A program made the position numbers and the translations under genes. A DNA stretch of 64,000 nt from the NCBI RefSeq assembly GCF_032854445.1, contig NC_088295.1:32415385-32479384 (forward strand), read 5' to 3'. The notes under the pieces were generated by a model, which was given only the letters and a program-made list of their open reading frames with translations, was not told the origin of the DNA and searched no databases. Positions within the stretch are counted from its first letter, which is position 1. Each line of letters starts with the position of its first letter. Shown one piece after another: positions 24,169 through 35,700 of this stretch. Source of the DNA: Liolophura sinensis. Taxonomy: Eukaryota > Mollusca > Polyplacophora > Chitonida > Chitonidae.

Positions 24169-24241
24169 AGTAGCTAACAAGCAAGGAAAGATTTCAATCT
24201 AGCAAAATAAAAATGCTTACCAACACCACACGTAAGACATA

Positions 24242-24334
24242 ATGTCAGTGGACGAAAAAAGGCTGATCGATGAGAAAACGGCAGCCTTTGTTGTTATCGG
24301 TGGCGGAATCGCTGGGGTTACCTGCGCAGAAACG
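24242..24334 (+). CDS. PYROXD1: PYROXD1 exon 1 (start codon and first FAD motif)
   Basis: Encodes 31 residues ending CAET, with [14 protein letters not shown] as the dinucleotide-binding turn. It ends in phase 0 at the donor GTAGGC. The ATG is the only one in frame before the motif and leaves a short charged N-terminus. Confidence 0.93.
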
Positions 24335-27300
24335 GTAGGCATTTAAATTTTCTTTTGTAGAACACCTGCATTGGCACATGGACCAGAAACGGTGAAATAA
24401 CAAGGTTGCTTATGATCGCGCAATGGCTATAATACTGACAGAGACATGAACATTTAAGCAATGTAAATTGGTTGAATCTTCAGGTAAACAGCTAGACATT
24501 AACATAACCAGTGGAACTTTAGCGGCTATGTCATACCAATCCCAATTTCTGCCAATGTCAGGTAAATTTAATTTCTTCATTCCATTTTTCATGAATGGGT
24601 ACATCACACTTGTAGTTGTCAGCCCTTTCGCCGGAGAAGAAAGTGATACTGATTACAGCTTCTCCTTTGATCAAAGCAGTCACAAATTTCCAACAGGTAA
24701 GAATAAGCGATTATATGTTTGTGGTAATTAATGAACAGAAATTAGGCTAACTTTTATAGTGTTTTTTGACGCATTATAAACATGTAGGCCCAAACGGGCA
24801 AACATTAACTTGTAATTTGAGTCCAGACTTCTTTTAAAATGAGTACACACTGTCTTCAGAGTAGTACTGATTGTTTTTGTATTATAGTAATGATCCATTG
24901 ATTGCAAGCCAAAAATGTTGCAAATTGTTTCATTTGTTATGCGACTTGACATGGGTTGTCAATGTATTGTTTTCAGTTGTCTAAAGCTCTGGAAACCTTT
25001 GATGTGGTAGAGAAGCCCAGTAGCTCACTTCAGTCTGAGTGTTCCAATGTAGAGATCATCCATGCATCTGTTACGGCCTTAGACAGCGGAAAACATGTAA
25101 TATTCCTCCATCTAATACATATTTTCAGCATTTTCTAACATTTTGGGAGGTGGAGGGTGTGGTGTTGAGGTGGGGGATACTATTTGTAGTCTAGAACCGA
25201 TATAATAGAGCAAAAAGGACTAATTCCCTAAACACATTAACAGGCAATTTTTACTAATTGTAATTTGACGTAGGCCTACCAGTACCATTATTGTTATGGT
25301 TTTCGAACTGCCTGTCACTTATCAGTTCATACTTTTCCGAATTCACTGAGTTACACACTTATAATATAGAGTTTCACTAATGGATATTAATGGCTGACTG
25401 AAATATTAGTAATCACATGTACCTTCTGGGTTATTAAAGATTCTGTAAGTCAGTGCAGCTCTTCACTGATAAGATAACAGGAATCAGGTTTGTATGATGC
25501 CTATCTATTGGTATTTCAGATTGTTGAAACAGATGCTGGGAAGACAGTGAAATATGATAAACTTTGTATTTGTACTGGAGGAAAACCAAAGGTAGGGTAT
25601 AAAAATTATGTGTAAGTGTATCTCTTAATGACAGTGATGGGTCCTTCATTCTCTTAATGTCAGTGATGGGTCCTTCATTCTCTTAATGACAGTGATGGGT
25701 CCTTCATTCTCTTAATGACAGTGATGGGTCCTTCATTCTCTTAATGACAGTGATGGGTCCTTTATTCTCTAAATGACAGTGATTCATTTATCCCCCTATA
25801 GTGCAGTGCAGAATTAAAGATTCAATCGTGCTGAAGAATTAACTTCATCACTTGTTTAACAAGCACACACACATATTTGTATTTCATAATCTGTGTTAGA
25901 TAATGATCACATTTTTAGAGAGAGTTTAAATCTTTATACTCCTGTTTTCCATACAGCTAATCTGCAAAGACAATCCTTACGTCATAGGGATCAGAGACAC
26001 AGAAAGTGTTCAGGTAATGTTCCAATCATTTATACATTTATATATGGTGATGCAAAAAGACATTTTTCATTTCCACATTTGCATTTTGTATCAACTGGCA
26101 GTTATCTTCACATACATGTATTTGCCTGTACCATTATACAGTAGCTAGAAATGTCTAGCAATTTAATACATTATGCTTCTGCAATTGATTTTATTGTTAC
26201 ATGAACATCACACAAAGATTTAGATATACAGGATTTCTAAATTAAATTTCATGATGAAAAGAATGTTCTGTTGTCGATATGGTGTTTTTGTTTCATATTT
26301 CAGGCCTTTCAGAAGAAGCTGTCTGGATCTAGAAGAATTGTTGTTGTAGGGAATGGTGGCATAGCAACAGAGCTTGTGTAAGTACATGCAAGAAGTTGTG
26401 CGGAAACATTTTAGTGTGTATCAGTTCAGCTTGTGGTGAGCTGATTACTCAGCCTATGTCATAACATTACATCTTTCCCTATTTTGTGATACATTTATTG
26501 ATGTTTAATGTCACTCGAGAATACCCCATGCAGTTAACCGTATGATACATCAGTGGCCAGTTTTATGGATGGAGGAAATCTTAAAAGTTCAGAGTAAACC
26601 ACTCACCTTTGGCAAGTAACTAATGGACATTTTCACTATTAATACTCAGATTTTCACCCACAAAGTGTGCTCATTTATGTATTCCAGAAACCATTGGAAG
26701 AATAATGGTCTTTGAGGAACTTCGTGGCAGACCACCTTAAATGGCCACCCAGCATGTTTTAATGACATACCAGACATATTTATTAATCATTCCTTGACAA
26801 GATTATGTTGAGATATTAAGCATACACAACATTTGTTGCGTGCTGTGCTGTGTAGGTATGAGGTACAGGGGTGTGAGGTGGTGTGGGCAATCAAGGATGA
26901 CTCTATCAGCACCATGTACCTGGACGCAGGAGCTGCCCAGTTTATACTGCCCAAACTAAAGGAGGGCAAGCCCCAACAGTCAGGTCTTCTCAAGCGGCTC
27001 AAGTATACTGTGGCAGGTAAAGCAATGACTGGTCTTTTTTTTAATTACATATGGTTTGGGAATAGACAACAAATGATAGAAGGTGACAATTTTTTTTGTA
27101 TTTTATGCCAAACAACATACAGTGACTCATAAAAGCCAAAATGATTTCAATTGTAATACTCTAAAATTACTCAGAAACAAGATTTTAATTATAGGATTAT
27201 TATAGTTGCTTCAGTTTTGTTTTTACACCAAATAATACACAATTTGTAATTGTTTAGCTCACATTTTTTACATTGAGACCCATAAGGAAAGTATCTTTGT

Positions 27301-30300
27301 AACCCCTCTCATCTTTTAGACAGCCCCAGCCCAGGTGTTCAGTCAACCCCAGGGGGAGCCCTTGGTCCTGACTGGGCAGAAAAAGTTACCCTCAAGGGAG
27401 GTTCTCAGGTAATAGATACATGTACTTCAGCTGTCTTAAACTTGTTTTTATGTTCATTAACTGAGAGAAAGGTGATGTGGAAAGATTTCAAGTTTCCAAT
27501 AGAATACTTTCATGAACATCTCTTGTAATTTAACAGCATACCTGTCAACTCTCCCGATCATCAGGAGCCTCCCGATTTGGAGAGTTATTTCCCGACCTCC
27601 CGATTCATACTCACAATCTCGCAATATCAAGGCCCACTAGTGGACTCAGTCTGACTGATCGGTTCCAAAGCGCCAAGCTGCCTGCATTCATGTTTCGCTC
27701 CCCCCAAAAAACCTCCCTCTCTTTATACATTTCCCAAAGCTGACAGTTATGTAACAGTTTTGTGGAATGTTCTTTGCTTATAATAATATATCATATATAT
27801 TGATAAACATTGCCATAAGGGTTTATGGGTTCAAGACAGGTTACCTTAGTTCAGAACAAGGTTGTGTGACCTGGCTGGTCAGACTATATTTACAGATAGC
27901 TGTCCAAGTCAGTGTCAGGCAGTAAAACTTGTCAGTTATGTCATTATTTATTTGTTTGAATTGTGTTTGACGCCATACTCAAGAATATTTCTCTTATATG
28001 ACGACAACCAGCATTATGGTGCACAGAAACTATGAGAAACCATGAGAAACCCGTAACCATCTGCAGGTTGCTGGCAGACCCCACATAAGACTGGAGAGGA
28101 AGCCAACATGAGCCGGGCTTGAACTCAGAGTGCTCGGATTGGTTGGTTTTAGCTATGCTGGTGAAGCATCAGAGTGACTGACATAACCAACGTGTACACA
28201 CATATTTAGATGACGCTGTTCAACTTTTGGGTGCATTATAACTAAGAAAATGTTACTTGTGATACCTTTTGACTGGTTTGGTTCTTCTTGTTGAAGGGAG
28301 ATCAACCAAGAGTTCATGTTGAATACAAAGTAGAGGTGAAAGAAGTGTGGACTGCTGAAGAATTCAACGCAAGAAACCCTGGTCAGTCCGAGAGTTCTTC
28401 GTCAGGAAATCATGGTGATTATTTTCTGGGGCCAATTTAACAAGTTTTGACTTTAGTCATAATTTGAAATTTGATCTTAAATTTTAATTTTATTTAAATT
28501 TTTTTTTCACTTCAAGAGTTAAACTTCAAAACAGTCTACATGTGTCTAAGATAAATGGGACTTAAATATATTGAAAATTTAAATTTGATGTCAAAATGGC
28601 TGTGAGAAATAGGCTCCTGTGATATACTGTGTGGGGATATATTCCAGGTTTTATCTCCAGGAAAGCTTCCATTTGATTAACCAGTGTTACATGTCAGACA
28701 TTAAAGTAATCTAATTTGAAAAGGGAAAGCCTGAGCTAGCAGCCTTTTGACAGATTGTAGCTGATTTTCATTTTGTCATCATTAAGAGAGGAAATGCAAA
28801 GCTAGAATATTGAGTCAGAATGGAGCTGTTATTTTGTGATCAATAAAGTTGCGTACTTATGTTGCAGACGTTTCTGTTCTCGAGTGGGTTTAAATTAATA
28901 TAATTAGCTAAATAAAGAGCAGCCAAAGCAGAATTTATTTACTGTTTCTCTGTTGTCAATAAATATGGAATTTTATAATCTTTCAGCAATATTATGCCAA
29001 TTTTGAATGGAGGATGTACAAATATTGTTTTGCTATTTAAACACAGTGAGCACTAGGTCTTGTATTCCTTTTTCCAATTAGGTCGCTTAACCTAATCTGT
29101 TCACTTAGATGCAAGTGAGGAAGATTACAGCACTGTTTGTAAATGTACAGTGTTTAAAGTAAATCAGACTGGGAGATCTTGGCTCACCTCACCTGTTGAT
29201 TATATAATGTTTTCAGAAGAGTGGCCGGTTTGTGTTGAGCTGACCAATGGTGTGGTTTATGGCTGTGACCTAGTGGTTAGTGCTACAGGTGTTTATCCTA
29301 ACACACACCCCTTCGTTAAGGATAACCAGGTATATCAGTTACACAGGTATATCTGTAAACAGAATTTGCTTCATGTAACCAATCAAGAATTTTACCCAGC
29401 TGCCGCTAGTGATTTATTTAAAATATTCTATTGCTTATGTCACCAAATATGATGTAAATTTTGAGAAATTACGGCCGGTTTGATTATAAAGCGCATGATA
29501 ATTTAGAACAAAGAGAGGCTTCATGGGCGGGATTAATTAATACTTAACGTCTTTTCAAACAAAGTTTTCCTAAATGCAAGTGTAAATCTGTGACATCCCT
29601 ATTGTTTAAAAAAAAACCCTAATTGGTGCTCTGAACCTTTTTTTTTTAGTCGATGACTATTGCTGATCTGCAAATAAAACTTGCAAAACTTTCCAACATC
29701 TGTATTTTACCCTGTTCAGTTCAGACTGGGTGCTGATGGAGGGTTAGAGGTGAACTCTAAAATGCAGACCTCGGTACAGGATGTGTTTGCAGCTGGGGAT
29801 GTTTGTACAGCAGGTTGGCAACCATCCCCTCTGTGGCAACAGGTCAGGCTTGTAATTGGTGGCAACAGGTCACATTTGTACGAAATAACAACGTGTCAGA
29901 TTTGTACTAAACGTCATCATGTCAGATTGAATGACGACAGATCTTTTTTTCTTGGCAGCAGGTCTATTTTCAATGTGTCAGACCTGTATCAGGCCAGATG
30001 TGTGTTCTGTCTAGACCTGAATAAAAATAAAACTATATGTAGCAAGGCCTTAATTGACTTGAAAATATTGATATATTGTAAATCTTGAACCTTTTCAACC
30101 ACGAAGCTTTTTTTTTTCAGTGAAATTTATGCATACAATTATTATGAACAAAAAAATGCCAAAAATGATTTGTTTGTGTCACCTAAGATACAACAGTCAT
30201 AAAACTGGGCAAATAATCTCTCTATAGCTCTCTAGTTCTCTCAAAATGTTTCAAAATATTGGCAGTTGAAAAGGTAGAAGAATTAGGGAGAGTTTAGTTT

Positions 30301-31995
30301 GTACAGCTATGTGTTTGTTAATTTCATATCTGTTCTAAAAGTGTCAGTGTTAGCTGGTGTATAGATGTAGTAATAACTTCAAGCTTCAGTAGAGATGAGA
30401 TTGTTTGATTAATTAGCTACATCAGTAACTTCATTCTCTCCATGTAGATGAGACTCTGGTCCCAGGCGCGACAAATGGGAGCTTACTCTGCCAAGTGTAT
30501 GCTGGCCGATCTACACCAGGAAGATATCCACATGGACTTTTGCTTTGAACTCTTTGCTCATGTCACAAAATTCTTTAACTACAAGGTCAGCTGAGTTTTG
30601 TCAACTTGTTAACTGCCCTGAAAATGTATAAAATTTGTTATGTTCAGTATTGAGCACTTTTATGTCGGCTCAAGAAAGACTCTTCCTTGACTTTCTGTAT
30701 TTTTGAAACAAAGGGGAGCTCATATGAAACGTTTTGCGCTTTCTGACTTTCCATCTTCATTACAAGCATAGTTATATATGAAATTTAAGCTTACAGGCAA
30801 AACAGGGTAAATAGCATCACTACTTCACAGAGAAGCATGTTTATATTATGAGTTATAAGATACTTACAGCTGAGACAAATGAGACCCTATTGTCGATAGT
30901 GAACTGTAAGAAATGAATAGCAGATTAGACAGGAGACAGCTCAGAATTAGTGTTATTTAAAATTCCTGATTTTCATTCTGGATATCTTTTTTTTATCCAC
31001 AGGTGATATTGTTGGGGAAATACAATGCCCATGGACTGGGCAAAGATTATCATGTTTTGTTACGAATGACAGAAGGTAATGGTACACGTTTTTTGATTTA
31101 CAGCAACATAGCTACCGTAATTTGGCTTTGACTGTTTAAAATACGCAATTTTCTGAGTTTAGCCTTGGCAGGAATTTATAATATTAGCAATTCACCAAAA
31201 CTATTGTTGTATAAGTGCAAAAGTACAGACATTGGGCTTTGGTGACAATACGCAGTGGACAACCCTGATATGACTCCACAGTCTAACATTCATTAATGAC
31301 CACATGTTCTCTTGAACTAAGGTGTGCACACTTTTGTCACACTTGAGAGAGTTTATCAATAACTTGCAAACAGTCTGTTGTTTACCCGAATTCCCGGGTT
31401 TCTTCCAGCCATGATACTGACTGCCATCGCATAAGTGAAAAATTCTTGAGTGTAACATTACAATCTTATCTAATCAAAAATTTTAGAAATTCTTGACTGG
31501 AGCTTTAACTATGCTGAATGCATGTCATTTTAGAAGATAGTCACTAGCTCTGTGAAGGGCCATAAGATAGTACCTTCAAATCATAAATGCACATCACTCT
31601 TCAGATGCAACTTTTTGAGCTGTATGTTTACAGCACTGTTTTTATAATTATTTAGATTTCCATCAAGTGTTTGGAACACATCCCATTGGATAGAGAATTA
31701 AACAATATTACTTAAATCCTAAATACTTACTAAATACACAGTACACACAGTTACAAATACATGCTAGAGTAATATATTGATGACTTGTGTTGTATTTCAC
31801 CAGTGAGCCTTGTTTTTAGGTAAGGAGTATGTGAAGACAGTGATGCATGATGGGAAGATGGTTGGAGCCACTCTGATTGGTGAGACGGATCTGGAAGAGA
31901 CGTTTGAAAATCTGATCCTTAATCAGATGGACCTGAGTTCCTTTGGAGAAGATCTGTTGTACCCAGGGGTGGATATACAGGACTTCTTTGACTGA
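24242..31995 (+). CDS. PYROXD1: PYROXD1: pyridine nucleotide-disulphide oxidoreductase domain-containing protein 1 (whole gene, 14 coding exons)
   Basis: A complete orthologue of animal PYROXD1, an FAD- and NAD(P)H-binding oxidoreductase of nucleus and cytoplasm. Coding exons: 24242-24334, 24616-24696, 24977-25096, 25520-25591, 25957-26013, 26304-26377, 26856-27016, 27320-27408, 28297-28414 (or to 28381), 29217-29329, 29720-29842, 30448-30585, 31003-31075, 31820-31995. All introns are GT/AG and the phases match. The joined protein is 495 residues (484 with the shorter exon 9); human PYROXD1 has about 500. Landmarks: N-terminal FAD motif GGGIAG at 20-25; [13 protein letters not shown] in exon 2; NAD(P)H motif GNGGIA from 157; LGPDW in exon 8; SATGV in exon 10; second FAD motif AAGD at about 350-353; C-terminal [17 protein letters not shown]. 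Like other PYROXD1 proteins it lacks the redox CxxC of glutathione-reductase-type enzymes. The first ATG gives an N-terminus of normal length. Confidence 0.95.
24616..24696 (+). CDS. PYROXD1: PYROXD1 exon 2
   Basis: 27 codons between acceptor TTGTAG and donor GTAAGA, phase 0 at both ends. It encodes a segment ending [15 protein letters not shown], the conserved stretch after the first FAD motif. The reading frame differs from the longest open frame in the region and was chosen because only this frame carries the family sequence. Confidence 0.92.
24977..25096 (+). CDS. PYROXD1: PYROXD1 exon 3
   Basis: 40 codons, acceptor TTTTCAG and donor GTAATA, phase 0 at both ends. It begins [13 protein letters not shown], matching the family motif that follows the exon 2 segment. 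Confidence 0.93.
25520..25591 (+). CDS. PYROXD1: PYROXD1 exon 4
   Basis: 24 codons, acceptor ATTTCAG and donor GTAGGG, phase 0 at both ends. It contains [13 protein letters not shown], the FAD-domain strand with the conserved G-x-K-P. Confidence 0.93.
25621..25793. repeat. 29-bp minisatellite in PYROXD1 intron 4
   Basis: About six tandem units of CTCTTAATGACAGTGATGGG plus TCCTTCATT. The first units are nearly identical and the last two are worn. It lies just after exon 4 and is likely length-variable. Confidence 0.9.
25957..26013 (+). CDS. PYROXD1: PYROXD1 exon 5
   Basis: 19 codons, acceptor ATACAG and donor GTAATG, phase 0 at both ends. It encodes [14 protein letters not shown], the link into the NAD(P)H-binding domain. 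Confidence 0.93.
26304..26377 (+). CDS. PYROXD1: PYROXD1 exon 6 (NAD(P)H-binding motif)
   Basis: 24 codons plus two bases. [15 protein letters not shown] is the second dinucleotide-binding fold. It ends within a valine codon, GT|G, completed by exon 7. Confidence 0.94.
26856..27016 (+). CDS. PYROXD1: PYROXD1 exon 7
   Basis: Starts with the last base of the split valine, then [15 protein letters not shown] and LDAGAAQF, both strongly conserved in the family. It ends with one base of a split aspartate codon at donor GTAAAG. Confidence 0.94.
27320..27408 (+). CDS. PYROXD1: PYROXD1 exon 8
   Basis: Two bases completing the split codon, then 29 codons, including GGALGPDW. Acceptor CTTTTAG, donor GTAATA. 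Confidence 0.92.
27945..28165 (-). mobile_element. SINE family 1 in PYROXD1 intron 8
   Basis: Tail side at the left (TTTATTTGTTTG, CTCAAGAATATTTCTCTTAT) and B box on the minus strand (GAGTTCAAGCCC). It lies antisense to PYROXD1. The head end is degraded. Confidence 0.75.
28297..28414 (+). CDS. PYROXD1: PYROXD1 exon 9 (linker; two possible donors)
   Basis: Begins [18 protein letters not shown] after acceptor TTGAAG. Two donors fit: GTCAGT after 28381 and GTGATT after 28414. They are 33 bases apart and both leave one base of a split codon, so the choice adds or removes 11 residues without shifting frame. The segment is the poorly conserved linker of the family, so homology cannot decide. Confidence 0.8.
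29217..29329 (+). CDS. PYROXD1: PYROXD1 exon 10
   Basis: Encodes [10 protein letters not shown] and [12 protein letters not shown]. The preferred acceptor is TTTTCAG at 29210-29216, which gives the expected spacing from the linker. An upstream acceptor ending at 29108 is also in phase and the 108 bases between are open, so a form with 36 extra residues is possible. Donor GTATAT, phase 0. Confidence 0.85.
29720..29842 (+). CDS. PYROXD1: PYROXD1 exon 11 (second FAD motif)
   Basis: 41 codons with DGGLEVN and [13 protein letters not shown], the C-terminal FAD-contact motif. Acceptor TGTTCAG, donor GTCAGG. The sequence around the donor is repeated 26 bases downstream. Confidence 0.94.
30448..30585 (+). 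CDS. PYROXD1: PYROXD1 exon 12
   Basis: 46 codons starting [18 protein letters not shown] and ending [14 protein letters not shown], both typical of the family. Acceptor CATGTAG, donor GTCAGC, phase 0. Confidence 0.94.
31003..31075 (+). CDS. PYROXD1: PYROXD1 exon 13
   Basis: 24 codons plus one base. [13 protein letters not shown] is the conserved start of the C-terminal domain. Acceptor ATCCACAG, donor GTAATG. Confidence 0.93.
31380..31485 (+). mobile_element. SINE family 1, tail fragment in PYROXD1 intron 13
   Basis: Keeps GGTTTCTTCCAGCCATGATA, the GTCGTATAAGTG-like block and ATTCTTGAGTGTAACATTAC; the head is absent. Confidence 0.6.
31820..31995 (+). CDS. PYROXD1: PYROXD1 exon 14 and stop
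   Basis: Completes a glycine codon, then encodes 57 residues ending DIQDFFD before TGA. It contains [17 protein letters not shown], the most conserved C-terminal block. Acceptor TTTTTAG. Confidence 0.95.
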
Positions 31996-32126
31996 ATTGT
32001 GTTCCAGAGTGAAGATCATCCTGTTGTACATGTGGGAACCTGTATTTTACTATCTGATTATTTAATTTTATATATTGCAAATCATTGTTTTCTTGAACTA
32101 TGTATGTGGCATACATATGAATACAT

Positions 32127-32132
32127 TAAAAT
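32127..32132 (+). terminator. Candidate poly(A) signal of PYROXD1
   Basis: ATTAAA, the common variant signal, 132 bases after the PYROXD1 stop, inside an AT-rich 3'UTR. Confidence 0.5.
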
Positions 32133-33048
32133 TATATTTCAGTATTTACTGGTTTAAGATAATGTTCATGTATTTGAAATCTTTCATATATTTTGGTCTT
32201 TTAATTTCTGTTGCTTGTCTACTCTGAGGAGAAAGCACGTGGAGAAAGAATGTGCGCTGCCACTACATTTTGACTTCTTTGGGATGCCAAACTAGGCGAA
32301 GGGAAACATTGAAATAATGTTGACGTAATGTAAAACAGACTTCATTGCCCATGCACGTACATGTGCACGCATCACGTTGCATTGTATACCTACCAAACAG
32401 GGGGAATAACTCTCAACGCCAAAGTGCCAGTAAGCTATCGCCAAAGCGCGTGTAGAGTTTCGCAATCGTCATGGTTGATTGACCCCTTAACGTGAGATGT
32501 AGAATCCGTTGGGTTGGCTGTAGCTGGTAATCGAGACGTTTGTTCCGTATCTGCAAAAGGTGATGGTTTTCTCACTCATAAAAAATGCCCGTATGGAAAA
32601 ATACATTCTTGAATACGGCGTTTAACTCCAGTTGAATAAGAAATTAGACGTTAGAATCGGAAATCTTTATACTTCCCTGAGTTGGCGCGTAACATTTGAG
32701 CATAAGAAGTACATATGTATAATATCCCAAAAATAAAACAACAACAAAAAAACACACACAAAAAAGGGCATAATCCATTGAACTTAGCCACAGCTGTTAA
32801 TATCCAATATATTTAATTAGATTACAGGCGTCTGATGATGGAAACGGTTAACATATGAACAAGTGTTAATCGTGATTTAACCAATCAAGTGCATAGAAAT
32901 AGACCAGATTGAATCGATATTTTCCGTGTTTCATACCAGTACACCTTTGTTCGTATTATTATCAAGACACGTTGTGAACGGCCTAACCTTATTGCATTCC
33001 TTATTCATCCACATTCAGTTGCATATACGAGAAATATAAAAACGAAAT

Positions 33049-33390
33049 CGAGTGAGTGATTGGGGTTTAACGTCGTAATTAACAATTTTTCAGTCATATG
33101 ATGAAGAAGGAATCCTTAGAGTGTATGTAATGTGCCTCCTTGTTGCAGGACGGATTTAAACTGCTCTTTTATCTAGTGCTGCTACACTGAGACGACTTAC
33201 CAAAGGCAAGTAAGCGGCGCCACCCGAGGTGTTATACTGATACGGGTCAACCAGTCGCTGTACTATCCCCTTAATGCTGAACGCCAAGCGGGGAAGCTAC
33301 AACTTCCTCTTTTAAAGTCTTAGGTGTGACCCGACCCATGATTGACCCTGGATGCACCGTTCCCGAAGCGGACGCTCTACCAAGCGTACA
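33049..33390 (-). mobile_element. SINE family 2, second copy
   Basis: Matches 8791-9131 along its whole length (GGGGTTTAACGTCGTAATTA, GAGACGACTTACC, CCGAAGCGGACGCTCTACC). A short ACGAAAT occurs on both sides and may be the target duplication. Confidence 0.85.
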
Positions 33391-33589
33391 ACACGAAATG
33401 TAATATTCCCTCTTTTTTATATACCGTAATGTATAGAATGGTCGACCTGGTGTCAATATATGGAGAGCAGGCGGCTGCCGGATATAATGCTTGTCTTTCC
33501 ATCCTCCACGACACACGAGGTATATGCATTCAAACCCGGCTTTGAACAGGGGTTTTGTACATTCCCCGGCTCCCACGGCTTTAGGGTAT

Positions 33590-33715
33590 ACTGGAACCAG
33601 CCTGTTTGTCTGTCCGTTCGTCTGTAGACACGATTTTGTCCATGCAACTCCTCCCGAAGTACTCAACCAATATTCATCAAACTTAAGATGCATCTTGCAT
33701 ATCGTCGAAATTTAA
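33590..33715. repeat. Dispersed invertebrate repeat fragment
   Basis: TCTGTCCGTTCGTCTGTAGA, then CCATGCAACTCCTCCC and a CCAATATTCATCAAACTTAA block. I recognise this arrangement as a common moderately repeated sequence in marine invertebrate genomes; its class is unclear to me. Confidence 0.4.
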
Positions 33716-33999
33716 GTTTACAATGACGATCGAGTATTTGCCTTAATTACCTTCATTCAGTACAGCACCGATTTCGGTGAAACTTGTTCCCTAGCATCTA
33801 AACGTGTGCATGCTTAATTCTAATGGCAGTCGGATTATTATATATAAAGTAACCGTTTTCTAGGGCTGTTTTAATGCATTCTTTTGACGCGTCCATCATT
33901 TTTACTTCTACATTGCGCTTAAAGTATATGCGAACTGAAAGATCATTTCATGCAGACCGTAAGAATATTATACCAAAGGCGTAGGAAGCGAATGAAAAC

Positions 34000-34500
34000 A
34001 GATGGGGAGAGGGGGCATTATCCCAACCAATGAGGTGAGGGTCCAGAGGCCGCCAAGACCCTGGAAGCCCAATGGTCCAATACAGCCGTATACGCGATTG
34101 AGCGTATTTTAAGAGAAAAACTATCCATCCTCAAGGTTCTGATTAAGTAAACCGGTACTGCACTTTTTTGCACAAATTTTGTAATCGGGCTGTTTCCATA
34201 TTTTACATGTATGTACTTACTTTCCGTTGAAATACGTGCTATATGAGTTGTAAAATGTATACTATTTAATAGTGCATGTGGATAAAGTGAACAATGGCAA
34301 TCAAGCCCGCAGGCAGGGGGTGGAGAGGTGGTGCCTGGGGCGGAAGGAAGGTAAGTGGAACGACTGTCCCCGTCAATTAAAGGCGAGGGTCCATGGGCTG
34401 CGCAGGCCTCGGAAGCTCTTAGATTCCAGACGTCTGGAGACAGGTTCTAATAGCCTTTTCGATCAATTAAAGCAAATACAAGCAGATCTACGGAGCCTTT
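34000..34500. other. GC-rich stretch with two related blocks
   Basis: GAGGGTCCAGAGGCCG (34038) and GAGGGTCCATGGGCTG (34386), each followed by a GGAAGC block, look like pieces of one dispersed repeat. A 76-codon open frame over the second block has no recognisable domain. Confidence 0.3.
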
Positions 34501-35477
34501 AACGATACATTATTTTTCAATAACGACATGATAGCCTTTCCCGAGATTAAAATATCTGACTGATGAGATTACAGTGAATTAGTCTGTTTGAACAAATTAA
34601 AACAAATGTGTTGACTGTTCTGAACGGAATGTAAAGAAAGCATTGGGCATTCACTGTTGCATTTTTTATATGGTTGGGTGGGTCGAAAAGTGTGTGTAAG
34701 GTTGGGAGCAGAATATATGCCCCATCCCACCTCCACACACACTTTTGAAAGTCACATGTTTTTTTCGGATTTTCTGATCTGTATAAAACGGAAATGAAGA
34801 GTTCTAAGACGAGCTTTATGGCTTTAACATATATTATGTATTCCAAACAGCCAACCATAAAGTGACAATCTTTAATTGCACCTCATTCAGCAAAGACTGA
34901 CATCACAATGTAGAACTGGGGACATGCTATATATAGCCCTATCTTGTATAGAAACAGTGTAAAAAGTTTCAACTGACGCGGTAAGCTAAACACATTGAAA
35001 TAAAGTGCTAAAAAAGATCAGAAAAATATCACTATAACATGTTTTGACAGTTGTTTTCTTAAATGTAGTTTTTGCGCGTCCGTTTGCCACATTGTTTACG
35101 GAGAGATTTATGAGGGATGGTTATGTTGATGCTTTTGACGGGAGAAAATGGTATGTGTTAACCGGAACACGAAATATATACTGTTAGTGGAGTAAATGGT
35201 GTTTGTGTTACGTCTGACGAGGTCAACCTGTCACCTTCCACGCTGTACTTAACCGAAGTTTGATGGAAGTTCGAAACCTAACACCGAGGCCTCAGACTGA
35301 TTTACGCCTGGCGAGATTGTTTTTTCCTGTAACAACAAAAACAGTTATCCCTTGAGTCTCTGTATATATCTACCCCCTTCAAATTTCTCTAGATTTCTAA
35401 GTGAGGCTTTCGGCCATATATACGTCATGTCATGCAGGGTATCGATCTTCATTCGGCTGTTTCTTAGATTCTGTTCA

Positions 35478-35700
35478 TTTATTCCAGATTAGTGTTTGAC
35501 GTCGTGCTAAAGAATTTTCACCTTTTTGACGGCAGTAGGGTTTATGAGCCAGTGGAGAAAACTGGAGGGCCCCGAGGAAACCCACGACCTTCGTAGATAC
35601 CCGATAAACCTCCTCACTTAAAGCCTCAGTCGAAACATTGAGAGTTGGGTTCGAATGTGTGACCTTATTGGATGATAGTATGATAGTCGCAGTGATATAA
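35478..35700 (-). mobile_element. SINE family 1, worn copy
   Basis: TTTGACGTCGTGCTAAAGAA, GGAAACCCACGACC and a minus-strand B box (TTCGAACCC) keep the order of the full copies, with short deletions. Confidence 0.65.

Noticed and set aside
24468-24731. An 87-codon open frame over PYROXD1 exon 2
   Set aside because: The conserved protein is in another frame (24616-24696) with proper splice sites; the longer frame is chance.
27540-27660. CCTGTCAACTCTCCCG block in PYROXD1 intron 8 as a separate transposon
   Set aside because: It looks like a dispersed repeat piece with mirrored CTCCCGAT motifs, but no ends or family could be defined from one copy.
33271-33715. Open frames of up to 140 codons on both strands
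   Set aside because: They cover the head of a SINE family 2 copy and a dispersed repeat; the same SINE part at 8.8-9.1 kb also gives open frames by chance.
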